Shown: positions 36,645 to 46,396 of the stretch, in pieces
Layout of the letters: each line of letters starts with the position of its first letter
How positions within the stretch are numbered: position 1 is the first letter of the stretch
From: JACCXG01 sp963750935
GTDB lineage: Bacteria > Acidobacteriota > Vicinamibacteria > Vicinamibacterales > 2-12-FULL-66-21
Assembly: GCA_963750935.1 (NCBI GenBank)
Contig: CAVVSR010000015.1
Coordinates: 1 to 64,000 of the forward strand
DNA length: 64,000 bases
Reading direction: 5' to 3'
Position numbers and translations under genes: made by a program
The notes under the pieces: model-generated
What the model was told of the DNA's origin: nothing
Database searches by the model: none
The model's input: the letters and a program-made list of their open reading frames with translations, nothing else

Positions 36645-37451
36645 ATGCTCATCCGACTCGGCTACGACATCCGCTTCGACATCACCGCGCCCGTGCCTGT
36701 CGTCGCCCTGCTCAAGGTGCACCCCTCTCGACGCCACGATCTCCGCGAGCCGGACGAGCTGCGGATCGAGCCCTACGTCGCCATTGATGAGTATCGGGAC
36801 CTGTTCGGCAACATCAGCACGCGCTTCGTCGCGCCGGCCGGCTCGATCCGGCTGTTCAACTCCACGCTGATCGAGGACTCGGGCCTGCCCGATCCGGTCT
36901 GCCCGGATGCGCGCGAGGTGCCGATCGCGGAGCTGCCGCCCGAGACGCTGCGCTACTTGATGGGCAGCCGGTTCTGCGAGGTGGATCTGCTGTCGCCCGC
37001 CGCCGTCGAGCTCTTTGGCAACGCGCCGCGGGGCTGGGGGCGGGTGCAGGCGATCTGCGACTGGGTGTACTCCAAGGTGACCTTCAGCTACGCCCACGCC
37101 CGCCCCCAGCGCACGGCGCTCGACGTCTACACCGAGCGGATCGGCGTGTGCCGCGATTTCCAGCACCTGGCCGTGACGTTCTGCCGGGCGCTGAACATTC
37201 CGGCACGCTACACCGCTGGCTACCTGGGAGACATCGGGATCACGTTGCCGCCCGCGCCGATGGACTTCAGCGCGTGGTTCGAGGCGTATCTCGAGGATCG
37301 CTGGTGGACCTTCGACGCCCGCCACAACCAGCAGCGCATCGGCCGCGTCCTGCTCGCGACCGGCCTCGACGCGATGGACGCCGCGATCACGACGTCGTTC
37401 GGCGCAGCGAAGCTCACGCAGTTCACCGTCGTGAGCGACGAAATTGTGTGA
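36645..37451 (+). CDS. second transglutaminase-like protein of the Anbu cluster
   Basis: A 268-residue transglutaminase-like protein, divergent from the Anbu operon across 135 bases. C169 lies in IGVCRDFQHL and D224 in WTFDARHN. The position where the catalytic His is expected (PMDFxAWFEAYL) holds S209. It may therefore be inactive, use another residue, or belong to a subfamily in which this position varies. ATG 36645 is the only good start. Two transglutaminases flanking the same operon is a known arrangement and supports a shared function. Confidence 0.9.
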   Translation: MLIRLGYDIRFDITAPVPVVALLKVHPSRRHDLREPDELRIEPYVAIDEYRDLFGNISTRFVAPAGSIRLFNSTLIEDSGLPDPVCPDAREVPIAELPPETLRYLMGSRFCEVDLLSPAAVELFGNAPRGWGRVQAICDWVYSKVTFSYAHARPQRTALDVYTERIGVCRDFQHLAVTFCRALNIPARYTAGYLGDIGITLPPAPMDFSAWFEAYLEDRWWTFDARHNQQRIGRVLLATGLDAMDAAITTSFGAAKLTQFTVVSDEIV

Positions 37452-37521
37452 TGGTGTCGTCGAGGCAACGAAGTTGTCTGGAGGTCACGGGATTGCTCAG
37501 GCAACGGAGTGGTCTGGAGGC

Positions 37522-37812
37522 ACCGGATCTTACAAACGGAGCAACGGAGCCAACGGAGGGAACGGAAGTTCAATGGCGCTCGCTGTTCGCTGCGCCGGCC
37601 TCCGGCCGGCGTGGTCGGCAGGTCCGATCGGGTTTCTCACAAGCGACGTCCGTCGACCTTGTCGCTTGTGAGAAACCCGATCGGGCCTGCCGATAGCCGC
37701 GCAAAGCGCGGCCGCGAACATCGAACGGACGAATTCAGCCCGGCAGCCAGAATTCACTACTGTCTTCTCCGTTTTCTCAGTTTTCTCCGTTGCTCCGTTC
37801 CTGAGATCCGGT
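37522..37812. repeat. nested palindromic element
   Basis: A 291-bp structure in a 442-base gap. Outer words ACCGGATCT (37522-37530) and AACGGAGCAACGGAG (37535-37549) recur in complement and reverse order at 37804-37812 and 37785-37799. Inside, a 31-base arm at 37617-37647 pairs with 37661-37691 with one mismatch and a 13-base loop. Small side hairpins sit on both flanks (GCCGGC pairs near 37595-37611 and GCCGCGC/GCGCGGC near 37696-37712). No open frame or transposase is present. The rest of the gap (37452-37521 and 37813-37893) holds more CAACGGAG and CTCCG words. Confidence 0.85.
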
Positions 37813-37893
37813 ATCTCCGTCCCCTCCGCTCTCTCAAGGCAGCAACGAAAATGTCCGGCGCTCGGGCGTCGCGCTCCATTTCCGTTGCCTCAC

Positions 37894-39492
37894 TCACGCG
37901 AAGTACACCCACAACCCGATCACGAACACGACCAGGAACACCGTCGACAGCAGATGCACGCGGAACAACTGCTGCGATCGCGCCGACGACGGAATATAGG
38001 CGCTCTCCAGCGTCTTGAACGTCAGGCCCCGCAGCCTGGCCAGGGACTCGGGCTGTGACGCCAGCGACACCAGCACCAGCAGCACCGAGCTGACCACGAA
38101 CAGCACGATCGCGAAGTGCAGGAAGTTCATCGTCACCAGCGGCGCGACCAGCGGCGACTGGGCGAGGGCGCTGCCGCGATTCAGTTCGAGGATGAAGCGG
38201 GCCGAGCCGAGCACCGCGCCGGTGGCGAGCGCGACGATCGCGCCGTGCCGGTTCGCGCGCGGCCAGAACACGCCGAACAGGAACACCGCGGCAATCGGCG
38301 GACTGACGTAGGCCTGCACGCTCTGCAGGTAGATGTAGACCTCGGTGCTCAGGTAGCTGATGAACGGCACCCACAGGATCCCGAGGCCGACCATGACGAC
38401 GGTGAACAGCCGGCCGACGGCGACGAGCCGCGCCTCGCTCGCCGCGGGATTGAGCTTCTTGTAGACATCGAACGTGATCAGCGTCGACGCCGAGTTGAAG
38501 GTCGCGGCCAGCGACGACATCAGCGCCGCCAGCAGCGCCGCCACCATCACCCCGACCAGCCCCGACGGCAGCAGCCGCACCACCAGCGTCGGATACGCGT
38601 CGTCTCCGGTGATGTCCGGATAGAGGGCGCGCGCGATCAGGCCCGGCAGCACCAGCACGAAGACCGGCAGGATCTTCAGCAGGCCGCACAGCAGCGCGCC
38701 GCCGCGGGCGTCCTCCTCGGTCTTCGCCCCGAGCACCCGCTGCACGATGACCTGGTCCGTGCACCAGTACCAGATGCCGAGAATCGGCGCACCGAAGAAG
38801 ATGCCGGTCCACGGGAAGTTCGGATCCGAGACCGGCTTGATCATGTGGAAGAAGTCGGCCGGCAGCGCCGCCCGCAGCCCCGCCATGCCGCCGGCTTCGT
38901 TCAGGCCGATCAGCGTCAGCGCGATCGCGCCGCCGAGCAGCACGATCGCCTGCAGCAGCTCGGTGTAGATCACCGCGGCGAGCCCGCCGAAGATCGTGTA
39001 GATGCCGGTCGAGATGACGATCACGGCCGCCGACGTGTAGAAGTCCCAGCCCACGGTCTGCCGCAGCACCAGCGCCCCGGCGTAGAGCGACACCGAGATC
39101 TTGGTGAAGATGTAGGCGAGCACCGACACCGTGGTCAGGTACCAGCGGCAGGCCGCGCCGTAGCGGCGCTCGAGGAACTCCGGCATCGTGTAGACGTTGG
39201 TGCGGACGTAGAACGGCACGAACACCCACGCCAGCGTCATGCACATGAACACCGCCAGCCACTCGAAGTGCCCGACCGCCAGCCCCGAGCTCGCACCCGA
39301 TCCGGCAAGGCCGATGAAGTGCTCGCTCGAGATGTTGGTCGCGAACAGCGACGCGCCGATCGCGATCCAGCCGACGCTGCGATCCGCGAGGAAGTAGCCG
39401 CGGCTCGTTTTGGCGCGGCGGAAGAAGTAGATGCCGATGCCGAACACGACGGCGAAGTAGGCGGCGACGATCAGCTGATCGAGTGTCGTCAT
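37894..39492 (-). CDS. sodium:solute symporter (SSS family)
   Basis: A 532-residue secondary transporter with about 13-14 transmembrane helices. SSS hallmarks include RSVGWIAIGASLFATNISSEHFIGLAG, GIWYWCTDQVIVQRVLGAK and ALLAALMSSLAATFNSASTLITFD, matching SGLT/vSGLT-like sugar transporters more than proline carriers. It would import a sugar or organic solute with sodium. It starts at ATG 39492. The neighbouring alpha/beta hydrolase starts on the same strand upstream (stop 42 bases before this start), so the two may be co-transcribed. Confidence 0.94.
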   Translation of the reverse strand: MTTLDQLIVAAYFAVVFGIGIYFFRRAKTSRGYFLADRSVGWIAIGASLFATNISSEHFIGLAGSGASSGLAVGHFEWLAVFMCMTLAWVFVPFYVRTNVYTMPEFLERRYGAACRWYLTTVSVLAYIFTKISVSLYAGALVLRQTVGWDFYTSAAVIVISTGIYTIFGGLAAVIYTELLQAIVLLGGAIALTLIGLNEAGGMAGLRAALPADFFHMIKPVSDPNFPWTGIFFGAPILGIWYWCTDQVIVQRVLGAKTEEDARGGALLCGLLKILPVFVLVLPGLIARALYPDITGDDAYPTLVVRLLPSGLVGVMVAALLAALMSSLAATFNSASTLITFDVYKKLNPAASEARLVAVGRLFTVVMVGLGILWVPFISYLSTEVYIYLQSVQAYVSPPIAAVFLFGVFWPRANRHGAIVALATGAVLGSARFILELNRGSALAQSPLVAPLVTMNFLHFAIVLFVVSSVLLVLVSLASQPESLARLRGLTFKTLESAYIPSSARSQQLFRVHLLSTVFLVVFVIGLWVYFA

Positions 39493-39533
39493 GGGCGGCT
39501 ATTGTCCTGCCTGGAAGATTTCGTCGTGGGAGT

Positions 39534-40535
39534 TTACGCCGAAGTCGGCGGGCCAGGCGCGGGCACCGTCCGGGGCTCGCCCGGCGCGGTGGACAGATGC
39601 GTGCGGAAGAACGCCTCGACCATCGGAAAGATCGGCTGCGCGCACTCTTCGATGCGTTCGCGCCCGTCACGGTGCACGCGCACGTTGATGTGCCGCACCG
39701 GGCCGTCGTCCAGATGGGTCCGATTGAGGAAGCCGTGGCCGAGCCCGTGGACGAGGGCAAGGGTGACGTCGTTGCGATGGGCGGCGAGCGCCTCGTAGAG
39801 CCGCTCGCTCTGGCGCGGCCCGACCGTCGTGTCGCTCAGCCCGTGGAAGATCAGGAAGGGCGGCGCGCCGGGCCGCGCATACGTCACCGGGTTGGCCTCC
39901 CGCACCCGGGCCGGGCACGCCGTGATCGGCGCGCCCATCAGCAGGGACTCGAACGAGTCGCCGTCCACCGATCGCATCCCCATCGGGAGCGACAGGTTTT
40001 CGGGATCGATCCGGACGCTGCCTTCCGCCGGGCGATCGGCGTCGAGGCGCAGGAAATCGACCGGCGCGTAGCCGAGCACGACGGCCTGCACGTCGCTGCG
40101 CTGATCGAGGTACGCGGCCCCCGCCGGCTCGAAGACGCCACGGCCGCAGAGCGCGGCCAGACCCGACAGATGCCCTCCCGCCGACACGCCCCAGAGCCCG
40201 ATGTGGTCGCCGTCGAGCCCGTGCGCCGGCGCGATGCTGCGGATCCAGCGGATGGCGGTCCGCAGATCCTCGATCTGCGCGGGAAAGATCGCGCGGTTGC
40301 TGAGGCGATAGTCCACCGTCACCATCGCGAAGCCGCGCGACGCGAAGAACCGCGACAGGTCAGGCGCGGCGCGACGGCTGCCGAACAGCCAGCCGCCGCC
40401 GTGCACCCAGACGATGACGGGGGATGGAGCGGCGCCAGGCTGCGGCAGGTAGAGGTCGGCGCACAGCCGCACGCTACCGTGAACATCGTAGGCCTGGCTG
40501 GTGATGATCGAGACTCGACTGGTCGCGTCGCTCAT
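39534..40535 (-). CDS. alpha/beta hydrolase (HSL/BD-FAE-type esterase)
   Basis: A 333-residue hydrolase with the HGGGW oxyanion motif at 45-49, nucleophile S118 in GVSAGG, the acid in FHGLSDTTVGP and the base in VHGLGHGF. It lacks a signal peptide and is therefore cytoplasmic. It probably de-esterifies small acyl or acetylated substrates. It lies directly upstream of the SSS symporter on the same strand; uptake of an esterified sugar followed by deacylation is a reasonable inference. The start is ATG 40535. Confidence 0.92.
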   Translation of the reverse strand: MSDATSRVSIITSQAYDVHGSVRLCADLYLPQPGAAPSPVIVWVHGGGWLFGSRRAAPDLSRFFASRGFAMVTVDYRLSNRAIFPAQIEDLRTAIRWIRSIAPAHGLDGDHIGLWGVSAGGHLSGLAALCGRGVFEPAGAAYLDQRSDVQAVVLGYAPVDFLRLDADRPAEGSVRIDPENLSLPMGMRSVDGDSFESLLMGAPITACPARVREANPVTYARPGAPPFLIFHGLSDTTVGPRQSERLYEALAAHRNDVTLALVHGLGHGFLNRTHLDDGPVRHINVRVHRDGRERIEECAQPIFPMVEAFFRTHLSTAPGEPRTVPAPGPPTSA

Positions 40536-40537
40536 CG

Positions 40538-40570
40538 CTTGGGACCGGGCTTGGGACCGGCTTGGGACGG
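40538..40570. repeat. CTTGGGACCGG tandem words
   Basis: Three imperfect copies of CTTGGGACCGG lie directly upstream of the hydrolase start, in its presumed leader. Another small member of the dispersed word class. Confidence 0.65.
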
Positions 40571-40635
40571 CTCGGTGCGGCGCGCGCCGACAGCCGGCGC
40601 AGCCTCGCTAGACATCATGCCGCATTACAATCGCG

Positions 40636-41709
40636 GTGTGTCGCCCCGTCGCGCATACCTGGCGTCTCGGCTCGGATGGACACGCGCGGGGTCTTGCCGC
40701 ACTCGTCGCCATGGTGGCGCTCGTCGCGCTGGCAGGCGGCGCCACGCAGCAGGCGCCCACGTTCGCGTCGCACGTCGCCTCGCTGTCCGAGCCCGGCGGG
40801 TACTTCGACACCGACAACCTGATCTCGAACGAACGATCGTACCTGCAGATCCTGCCGGAGCTCCGCCGCGCCAACCTGAGCGGCGGCGCGTACGTCGGCG
40901 TCGGACCCGACACCAACTTCAGCTACATCGCCGCGGTCCGCCCGGAGATCGCGTTCATCATCGACATCCGCCGCGACAACCTGCTGCTGCACCTGCTGTT
41001 CAAGGCGCTGTTCGAGCTCTCCGCGACCCGGCTCGAGTACCTCGCGCAGCTGCTCGGCCGGCCGCTGCCGCTGGCCGTCGACGGCTGGCGCACCGCGCCC
41101 ATCGAGCGCCTCGTCACGTATCTCGACCGCGGCACCTCCGCACCGCCCGCCCTGCAGGCGCTGCGCGGCCGCGTCGACGCCGCCGTCAAGCGAACCGGCG
41201 TATCGCTGACCGCCGAGGACCTGGCGACGATCGCGCGGTTCCACCAGCGCTTCATCGACGAAGGGCTGGGGCTGCGCTTCAACAGCGCCGGCCGGCCGCC
41301 ACAGGCGCACTATCCGAGCTACCGCGACCTGCTCCTCGAGACCGATTCGGCCGGCCAGCAGGGCAACTACCTGGCGTCGGAGGAGGCCTACCAGTTCGTC
41401 AAGTCGCTCCACGCCAGGCACCTGATCATTCCGGTCGTCGGCGACCTGAGCGGCCCGTCGGCCCTGACCGCGATCGGCAAGCTCCTGTCGACACGCGGTC
41501 AGCAGCTGACAGTGTTCTACGCGTCGAACGTCGAGTACTACCTGCACGGCCAGGGCACGTTCGCGCGGTTCGTCACCAACCTGCGTCAGATGCCCCGCAC
41601 CAGGAACAGCGTGATCATCCGATCGGTCTTCGGCCGCGGCCTCCGCAATACCCGCCCATTCGACGGCAGCAGCTCGCACGTGGAGGCTATCGAAGACGTG
41701 ATCAAGTAG
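40636..41709 (+). CDS. exported protein, unassigned conserved family
   Basis: A 357-residue protein. A hydrophobic segment at about 18-36 (LAALVAMVALVALAGG) suggests a signal peptide. The mature part contains a glycine-rich strand-turn AYVGVGPDTNFSYIAAVRPEIAF followed by IIDIRRDN, resembling the SAM-binding loop and second acidic strand of Rossmann methyltransferases. It also has LGLRFNSAGRPPQAHYPSYRDLL and QLTVFYASNVEYYLHGQG. I recall similar proteins annotated only as hypothetical. If it is methyltransferase-derived, its exported location would be odd. It starts at GTG 40636, or possibly the internal ATG 40711. Confidence 0.72.
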   Translation: MCRPVAHTWRLGSDGHARGLAALVAMVALVALAGGATQQAPTFASHVASLSEPGGYFDTDNLISNERSYLQILPELRRANLSGGAYVGVGPDTNFSYIAAVRPEIAFIIDIRRDNLLLHLLFKALFELSATRLEYLAQLLGRPLPLAVDGWRTAPIERLVTYLDRGTSAPPALQALRGRVDAAVKRTGVSLTAEDLATIARFHQRFIDEGLGLRFNSAGRPPQAHYPSYRDLLLETDSAGQQGNYLASEEAYQFVKSLHARHLIIPVVGDLSGPSALTAIGKLLSTRGQQLTVFYASNVEYYLHGQGTFARFVTNLRQMPRTRNSVIIRSVFGRGLRNTRPFDGSSSHVEAIEDVIK

Positions 41710-41713
41710 GACC

Positions 41714-42580
41714 CTAGTTTCCCGCCACCTCGGCCCGGAACGCCGTCCAGGCCGCCTGCATGCGCTCGACCTGGCCGGGCGTGAACATGAACATGCAGGA
41801 ATCCTGCGAGTAGTCCATGAAGTTGAAGATTGGGTCGAGGCCCTGGCGCGAGGCGCCAGTGCAGGTGTCGCGGCCGATCGGGCAGCCGAAGGCCGGCGCG
41901 AACTCCGCCGGGGTGTCGGCGATCGAGTCGCCCTTCGTGCCGCACTTGCCGTCGAAGGTGTGGAACAGCGCCAGCCAGTGGCCGACTTCGTGCGGCGCGG
42001 TGTCGCCTTCGCTGTAGATCGCGAACGTGCCACCAGGCAGCGAGCGCCAGTCGAGCACGACGCCGTCGAGCACCGAGAACTCCGCCGACGTGAGGATGTT
42101 CGGGAAGTAGGCGAAACCGAGATACGGGCCACCGTCAACCGTATAAATGTTCAGCGTCTCCGCCCCGCCGCGCTTGAGCGCGCGCTTCGCCTCGAGCTCC
42201 ACCTCGATGTCGGTCGCCATCTTCTCGAACCAGTCCTTGTTGATCGTGCGGGTCACGCCGGCCAGTTGAAAGTCGAAGCCAGTGCCGGCGCCGCCCGTCC
42301 GCCCGGAGAACGAATCGTCGAGCACGCGAATCTGACTTCGAATGGCGTCCTCGGAGAGCTCGCCGTTCGCGAATCCCGATCCCCTGGTGATGACGTGCAC
42401 CCACACCGGAATCGTGACCAGCGCCTTCGACTTCCTGACGCGGGCGATTCTCTGCTCGATCTGCCCCACTTCCTCGAGACTCGGCTGCCGGGTCCCGCAT
42501 CGCTCCTTCTGGGGCTGGGCGCCCGGCGACGTCCACACCGCGCTGGCGAGCACGACGGTCATCAGGGTCTTGGCTTTCAT
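41714..42580 (-). CDS. secreted M43 (pappalysin-like) zinc metalloprotease
   Basis: A 288-residue secreted peptidase. The signal peptide is 1-21 (MKAKTLMTVVLASAVWTSPG), followed by a propeptide-like region. The metzincin motif HEVGHWLALFH has zinc ligands H197, H201 and H207 and catalytic E198; the Met-turn is in NFMDYSQDSCM. Four or more cysteines near the active site suggest disulfides (CGTKGDS, FGCPIGRDTC). I chose ATG 42580 with AGGAG six bases upstream. It is convergent with, and four bases from, the exported protein gene. Confidence 0.93.
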   Translation of the reverse strand: MKAKTLMTVVLASAVWTSPGAQPQKERCGTRQPSLEEVGQIEQRIARVRKSKALVTIPVWVHVITRGSGFANGELSEDAIRSQIRVLDDSFSGRTGGAGTGFDFQLAGVTRTINKDWFEKMATDIEVELEAKRALKRGGAETLNIYTVDGGPYLGFAYFPNILTSAEFSVLDGVVLDWRSLPGGTFAIYSEGDTAPHEVGHWLALFHTFDGKCGTKGDSIADTPAEFAPAFGCPIGRDTCTGASRQGLDPIFNFMDYSQDSCMFMFTPGQVERMQAAWTAFRAEVAGN

Positions 42581-42710
42581 GAGCTCTCCTTGGTTCCGGA
42601 TGAGTGATGACTGGGACGAATATCGGTACGCGGGCGGCGGGGCGGTGTCAATCGGGTGCGGACAGCTGCAGGGTGAAGATTTTGAACCCTCGAACAGGTA
42701 GAGTTCGGCC

Positions 42711-43238
42711 ATGAAAAACGCACCTGGATGGCTGATGGTGGCAGCGGCGTTCGCGGTCGGGGCGGCGGTGATGCCCCTGTCGGGGCAGCAGACCGCGAAT
42801 CAGGACGTCCTGAGCGCGCTGCTGACCGAGGTTCGGGGACTACGGCTGGCGATGGAGCAGATGAGCTCGGCGGGCGCGCGCGTCCAGCTCGCCATGGGAC
42901 GGCTGCAGCTCCAGGAACAGCGCGTCAATACCCTGCTGCGCCGGCTCGACACCGTGCGCGAGCAGCGCCTCGGGATTGAGCGCGAGGTCGCGAGCCTCCG
43001 CGACGAGGCCCAGCAGATGGAAGAGGCGTCGGAGTCGGGGACGAACCCGGAGGAACGGAAACTCGCGGCGGCGCGGAGCCGCGCGCTCATGGCCGCCGCC
43101 GATCAGCGCGCCGTCGATCTGCAGCGGCTGGTCGCGGAGGAAGCGGAAATGAGCACCGGCATCGCTGCCGAGCAGGGTCGGTGGAGCGAGATCAACAAGG
43201 CGCTGGAAGAGCTCGAGCGGACGCTGACGCGTCGTTGA
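42711..43238 (+). CDS. exported coiled-coil protein
   Basis: A 175-residue protein. An N-terminal hydrophobic segment (about 7-24, WLMVAAAFAVGAAVMPLSG) acts as a signal or anchor. The rest is almost entirely heptad-like coiled coil (RLAMEQMSSAGARVQLAMGR and EQRLGIEREVASLRDEAQQM). No enzyme motif is present. It could be a periplasmic structural or scaffolding protein. It starts at ATG 42711, with no clear ribosome-binding site. Divergent from the M43 peptidase across 130 bases. Confidence 0.75.
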   Translation: MKNAPGWLMVAAAFAVGAAVMPLSGQQTANQDVLSALLTEVRGLRLAMEQMSSAGARVQLAMGRLQLQEQRVNTLLRRLDTVREQRLGIEREVASLRDEAQQMEEASESGTNPEERKLAAARSRALMAAADQRAVDLQRLVAEEAEMSTGIAAEQGRWSEINKALEELERTLTRR

Positions 43239-43241
43239 CGC

Positions 43242-43547
43242 TCAGGACGCCTGGAACCGGTAGTGCTCGACGCGCTCGCTTGGTGACGACGCCGGCCGCC
43301 GCGCCGCGTCGTCGGCGAACCGGTAGCGGTCGTCGGCGTCGCAGTAGAGCGTGCGGTCCTTGACCAGGGCGTCGAGCACGCGCTGGCAGACGTCCGGGCG
43401 CAGCCCGAACAGCCGCTGCGCCTGCAGGCGCGTCAGGCGCAGGCAAGGCATCTCGGCGAATTCGGCGCGAACCCGGCCTATCAGCTGAGTGCGCGACACT
43501 GGATCTCGACGATCGGGCAATGCCCGGAGACGGGTGGCGTCCATCAT
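43242..43547 (-). CDS. small winged-helix-like protein
   Basis: A 101-residue protein whose core (FAEMPCLRLTRLQAQRLFGLRPDVCQRVLDALVKDRTLYCD) has the pattern of a winged helix, with TRLQAQRLFGL and CQRVLDALV as successive helices. It is probably a DNA-binding regulator or a small adaptor. I chose ATG 43547 because AGGAAGG is six to seven bases upstream. I recognise no named family. It is tail-to-tail with the coiled-coil gene with a three-base gap. Confidence 0.65.
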   Translation of the reverse strand: MMDATRLRALPDRRDPVSRTQLIGRVRAEFAEMPCLRLTRLQAQRLFGLRPDVCQRVLDALVKDRTLYCDADDRYRFADDAARRPASSPSERVEHYRFQAS

Positions 43548-43853
43548 CAGTCCTTCCTCATCGGGTAGCGACGTCGCGACACGAGCGACGTTGTCCCACG
43601 ACATGAATGCGGGGGCCTTACAGAGAAGGGATACACCTGACGAACGACGATGGCGTGACGGCGGCATGTCCGCAGGGAATCAACCTGCGCGTGTGCCGCG
43701 GAGGGACGGAAGGAAACTGCTGGCGTGAACGGATATTACTCCCGCCGCAGTCGATTGCCTCCCGGAAATTCGATCGGCCTGCAGAAATGTGCAACGGCGT
43801 TGAGCCGGCGCGGCGCGTTCCGCGGCTATAGTAGGGGCCGTCAACGAGGGACT
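43548..43853. other. divergent intergenic region
   Basis: A 306-base gap between the small winged-helix gene and the esterase. A TATAGT box at 43827-43832, 22 bases before the esterase start, is the only promoter-like element I can point to, and no convincing -35 box accompanies it. No RNA gene or repeat array was seen. Confidence 0.4.
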
Positions 43854-44867
<1,014 letters not shown>

Positions 44868-45366
44868 CGGCCGGCCTTCTTCACACCTTCGATCAACTTG
44901 CGGTTCGCCTCCGGTCCGGCGGGACCGATGGCGCCCTGGAGCTGTGCCGGCTCCGCCCCCATCTTCCCCGCACGCACGTCGTCCACGAGCCGCCCGATGT
45001 CCATGTCGACGTAGGGAGCGCCGAGCGCGCGATAGGCCTGGCTGCGAATCCACCGGTACTCCTCGAGTGAGAGCCCGGCCTCGTTGAGGGCGTCCACCTG
45101 CGTGCGCTTCGCGTCGATCAGGACCGCGGCGAGATCGCGATACGCGGCGATCAGCGCCGGCGCGTCGCTCAACGATGCCTGCGTCTTCTCCGTCAGCGCC
45201 TTGTATTTCGTCTCGAGTGCCGCCATGCGCTCGCCGATGCGCGTGCGCACCTGCGTTTGCACGCGCACCAGCCTGGCCACCTGCGCCTCCGTCAGTTCCT
45301 CGGATGCCGGCCTACACGGAACCGCACGGCGCCGAGAATAGATGGGCTACGCGAGGCGGAAAACGC

Positions 45367-46395
45367 TCACCGCTTCACGGCGACGAGCGCGCCGCGTCCA
45401 AGCGCGGTGGGCACCAGCGACGGCGACGCAAAGCCGGTGGCGAGCAAGCCGGCCGTGATCTCCGACACCGAATAGCAGCGCCCCTGCGTCACGTGCATCA
45501 GCAGCACCGAGTACGCCGCCACGTCGACCGGCCCCGTCTTCCCGGCGTTCAGGAAAGCGTCGTGCACGACCAGTTGCCCGCCCGGCGGCAGCGCCGCCGA
45601 CGAGGCGCGGAGCAGCTGCTCGACGACGTCCACGTCCCAGTCGTGCAGCACGTTCGAGAACAGGTGCACGTCATAGCCCTCGGGCAGCGGCTCGGCGAGC
45701 ATGTCGCACGCGACGGTATCCACCCGATCGTCGAACCCTCGTCGCGCGATGGCTCGGGCGGCGACCCGATCGACGGGCGGCTTCTCCAGCACCGAGGCGC
45801 GGAGCCCGGGCTGCGCCGCCGCGAACGCACAGGCGAAGACGCCGGATCCGCCGCCGATGTCGAGCAGGCGCTGCCGGCCGTCCAGCCGCACGCTGCGCGC
45901 GAGCGCCGCGCCGGTGATCATGCCGCGGCAGTCCATCGCGGCGAGAAACTCCTCGGCAAACGTCTCGGTCTGCATGGCAACGTGCCAGTCGTCTTCGTCG
46001 GCGCGGCTCGCGAACCGTGCCGGCTGCCCGGTCCGGAGGACTTCGAGCAGATCGCCGGCGATCGGCCGATCGCTGACCCGTGGATAGTAGGGACCGATGA
46101 ACCACGGCGAGCTGGCCACGAGATGTTCGCGCGCGAGCTCGCTCGCCCGCAGGATCGACCCGTCGCGCACCAGCAGCCCCATCGCCACGAACAGCGTCGT
46201 CATCACGTCGGCGGGCCGGCGCTCGACACCGAACTGACGCATGACGTCGTCCAGCGTGCCGGGATGCGCGTCGATCCAGGTGAAGAAGTCGAGCCCCTTC
46301 AGCGCGGCGACCAGCATGTCGGTGGCGTAGAGCTCGTCGCGCGAGCGATAGAGCGTGGTCGGATCGGTCGCGGGAACGGCGGTCAGATCGGTCAT
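45367..46395 (-). CDS. SAM-dependent O-methyltransferase
   Basis: A 342-residue protein with the two-domain plan of small-molecule O-methyltransferases: an N-terminal winged dimerisation domain (about 15-95; DELYATDMLVAALKGLDFF) and a C-terminal Rossmann domain with motif I LLDIGGGSGVFACAF (about 175-189) and the catalytic-region motif SNVLHDWDVDVVEQLL. It probably methylates a hydroxylated natural product or quinone-like molecule. It starts at ATG 46395, one base after the stop of the DCC1-like gene, so the two are co-transcribed. Confidence 0.92.
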   Translation of the reverse strand: MTDLTAVPATDPTTLYRSRDELYATDMLVAALKGLDFFTWIDAHPGTLDDVMRQFGVERRPADVMTTLFVAMGLLVRDGSILRASELAREHLVASSPWFIGPYYPRVSDRPIAGDLLEVLRTGQPARFASRADEDDWHVAMQTETFAEEFLAAMDCRGMITGAALARSVRLDGRQRLLDIGGGSGVFACAFAAAQPGLRASVLEKPPVDRVAARAIARRGFDDRVDTVACDMLAEPLPEGYDVHLFSNVLHDWDVDVVEQLLRASSAALPPGGQLVVHDAFLNAGKTGPVDVAAYSVLLMHVTQGRCYSVSEITAGLLATGFASPSLVPTALGRGALVAVKR

Positions 46396-46396
46396 G

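Noticed and set aside
37617..37691. insertion sequence end or transposase remnant
   Set aside because: No open frame with transposase motifs and no obvious target duplication; kept as a nested palindrome only.
38116..39798. 560-codon plus-strand open frame
   Set aside because: Antisense to the SSS symporter; composition is typical of shadow frames (His, Arg, Asp, Gln).
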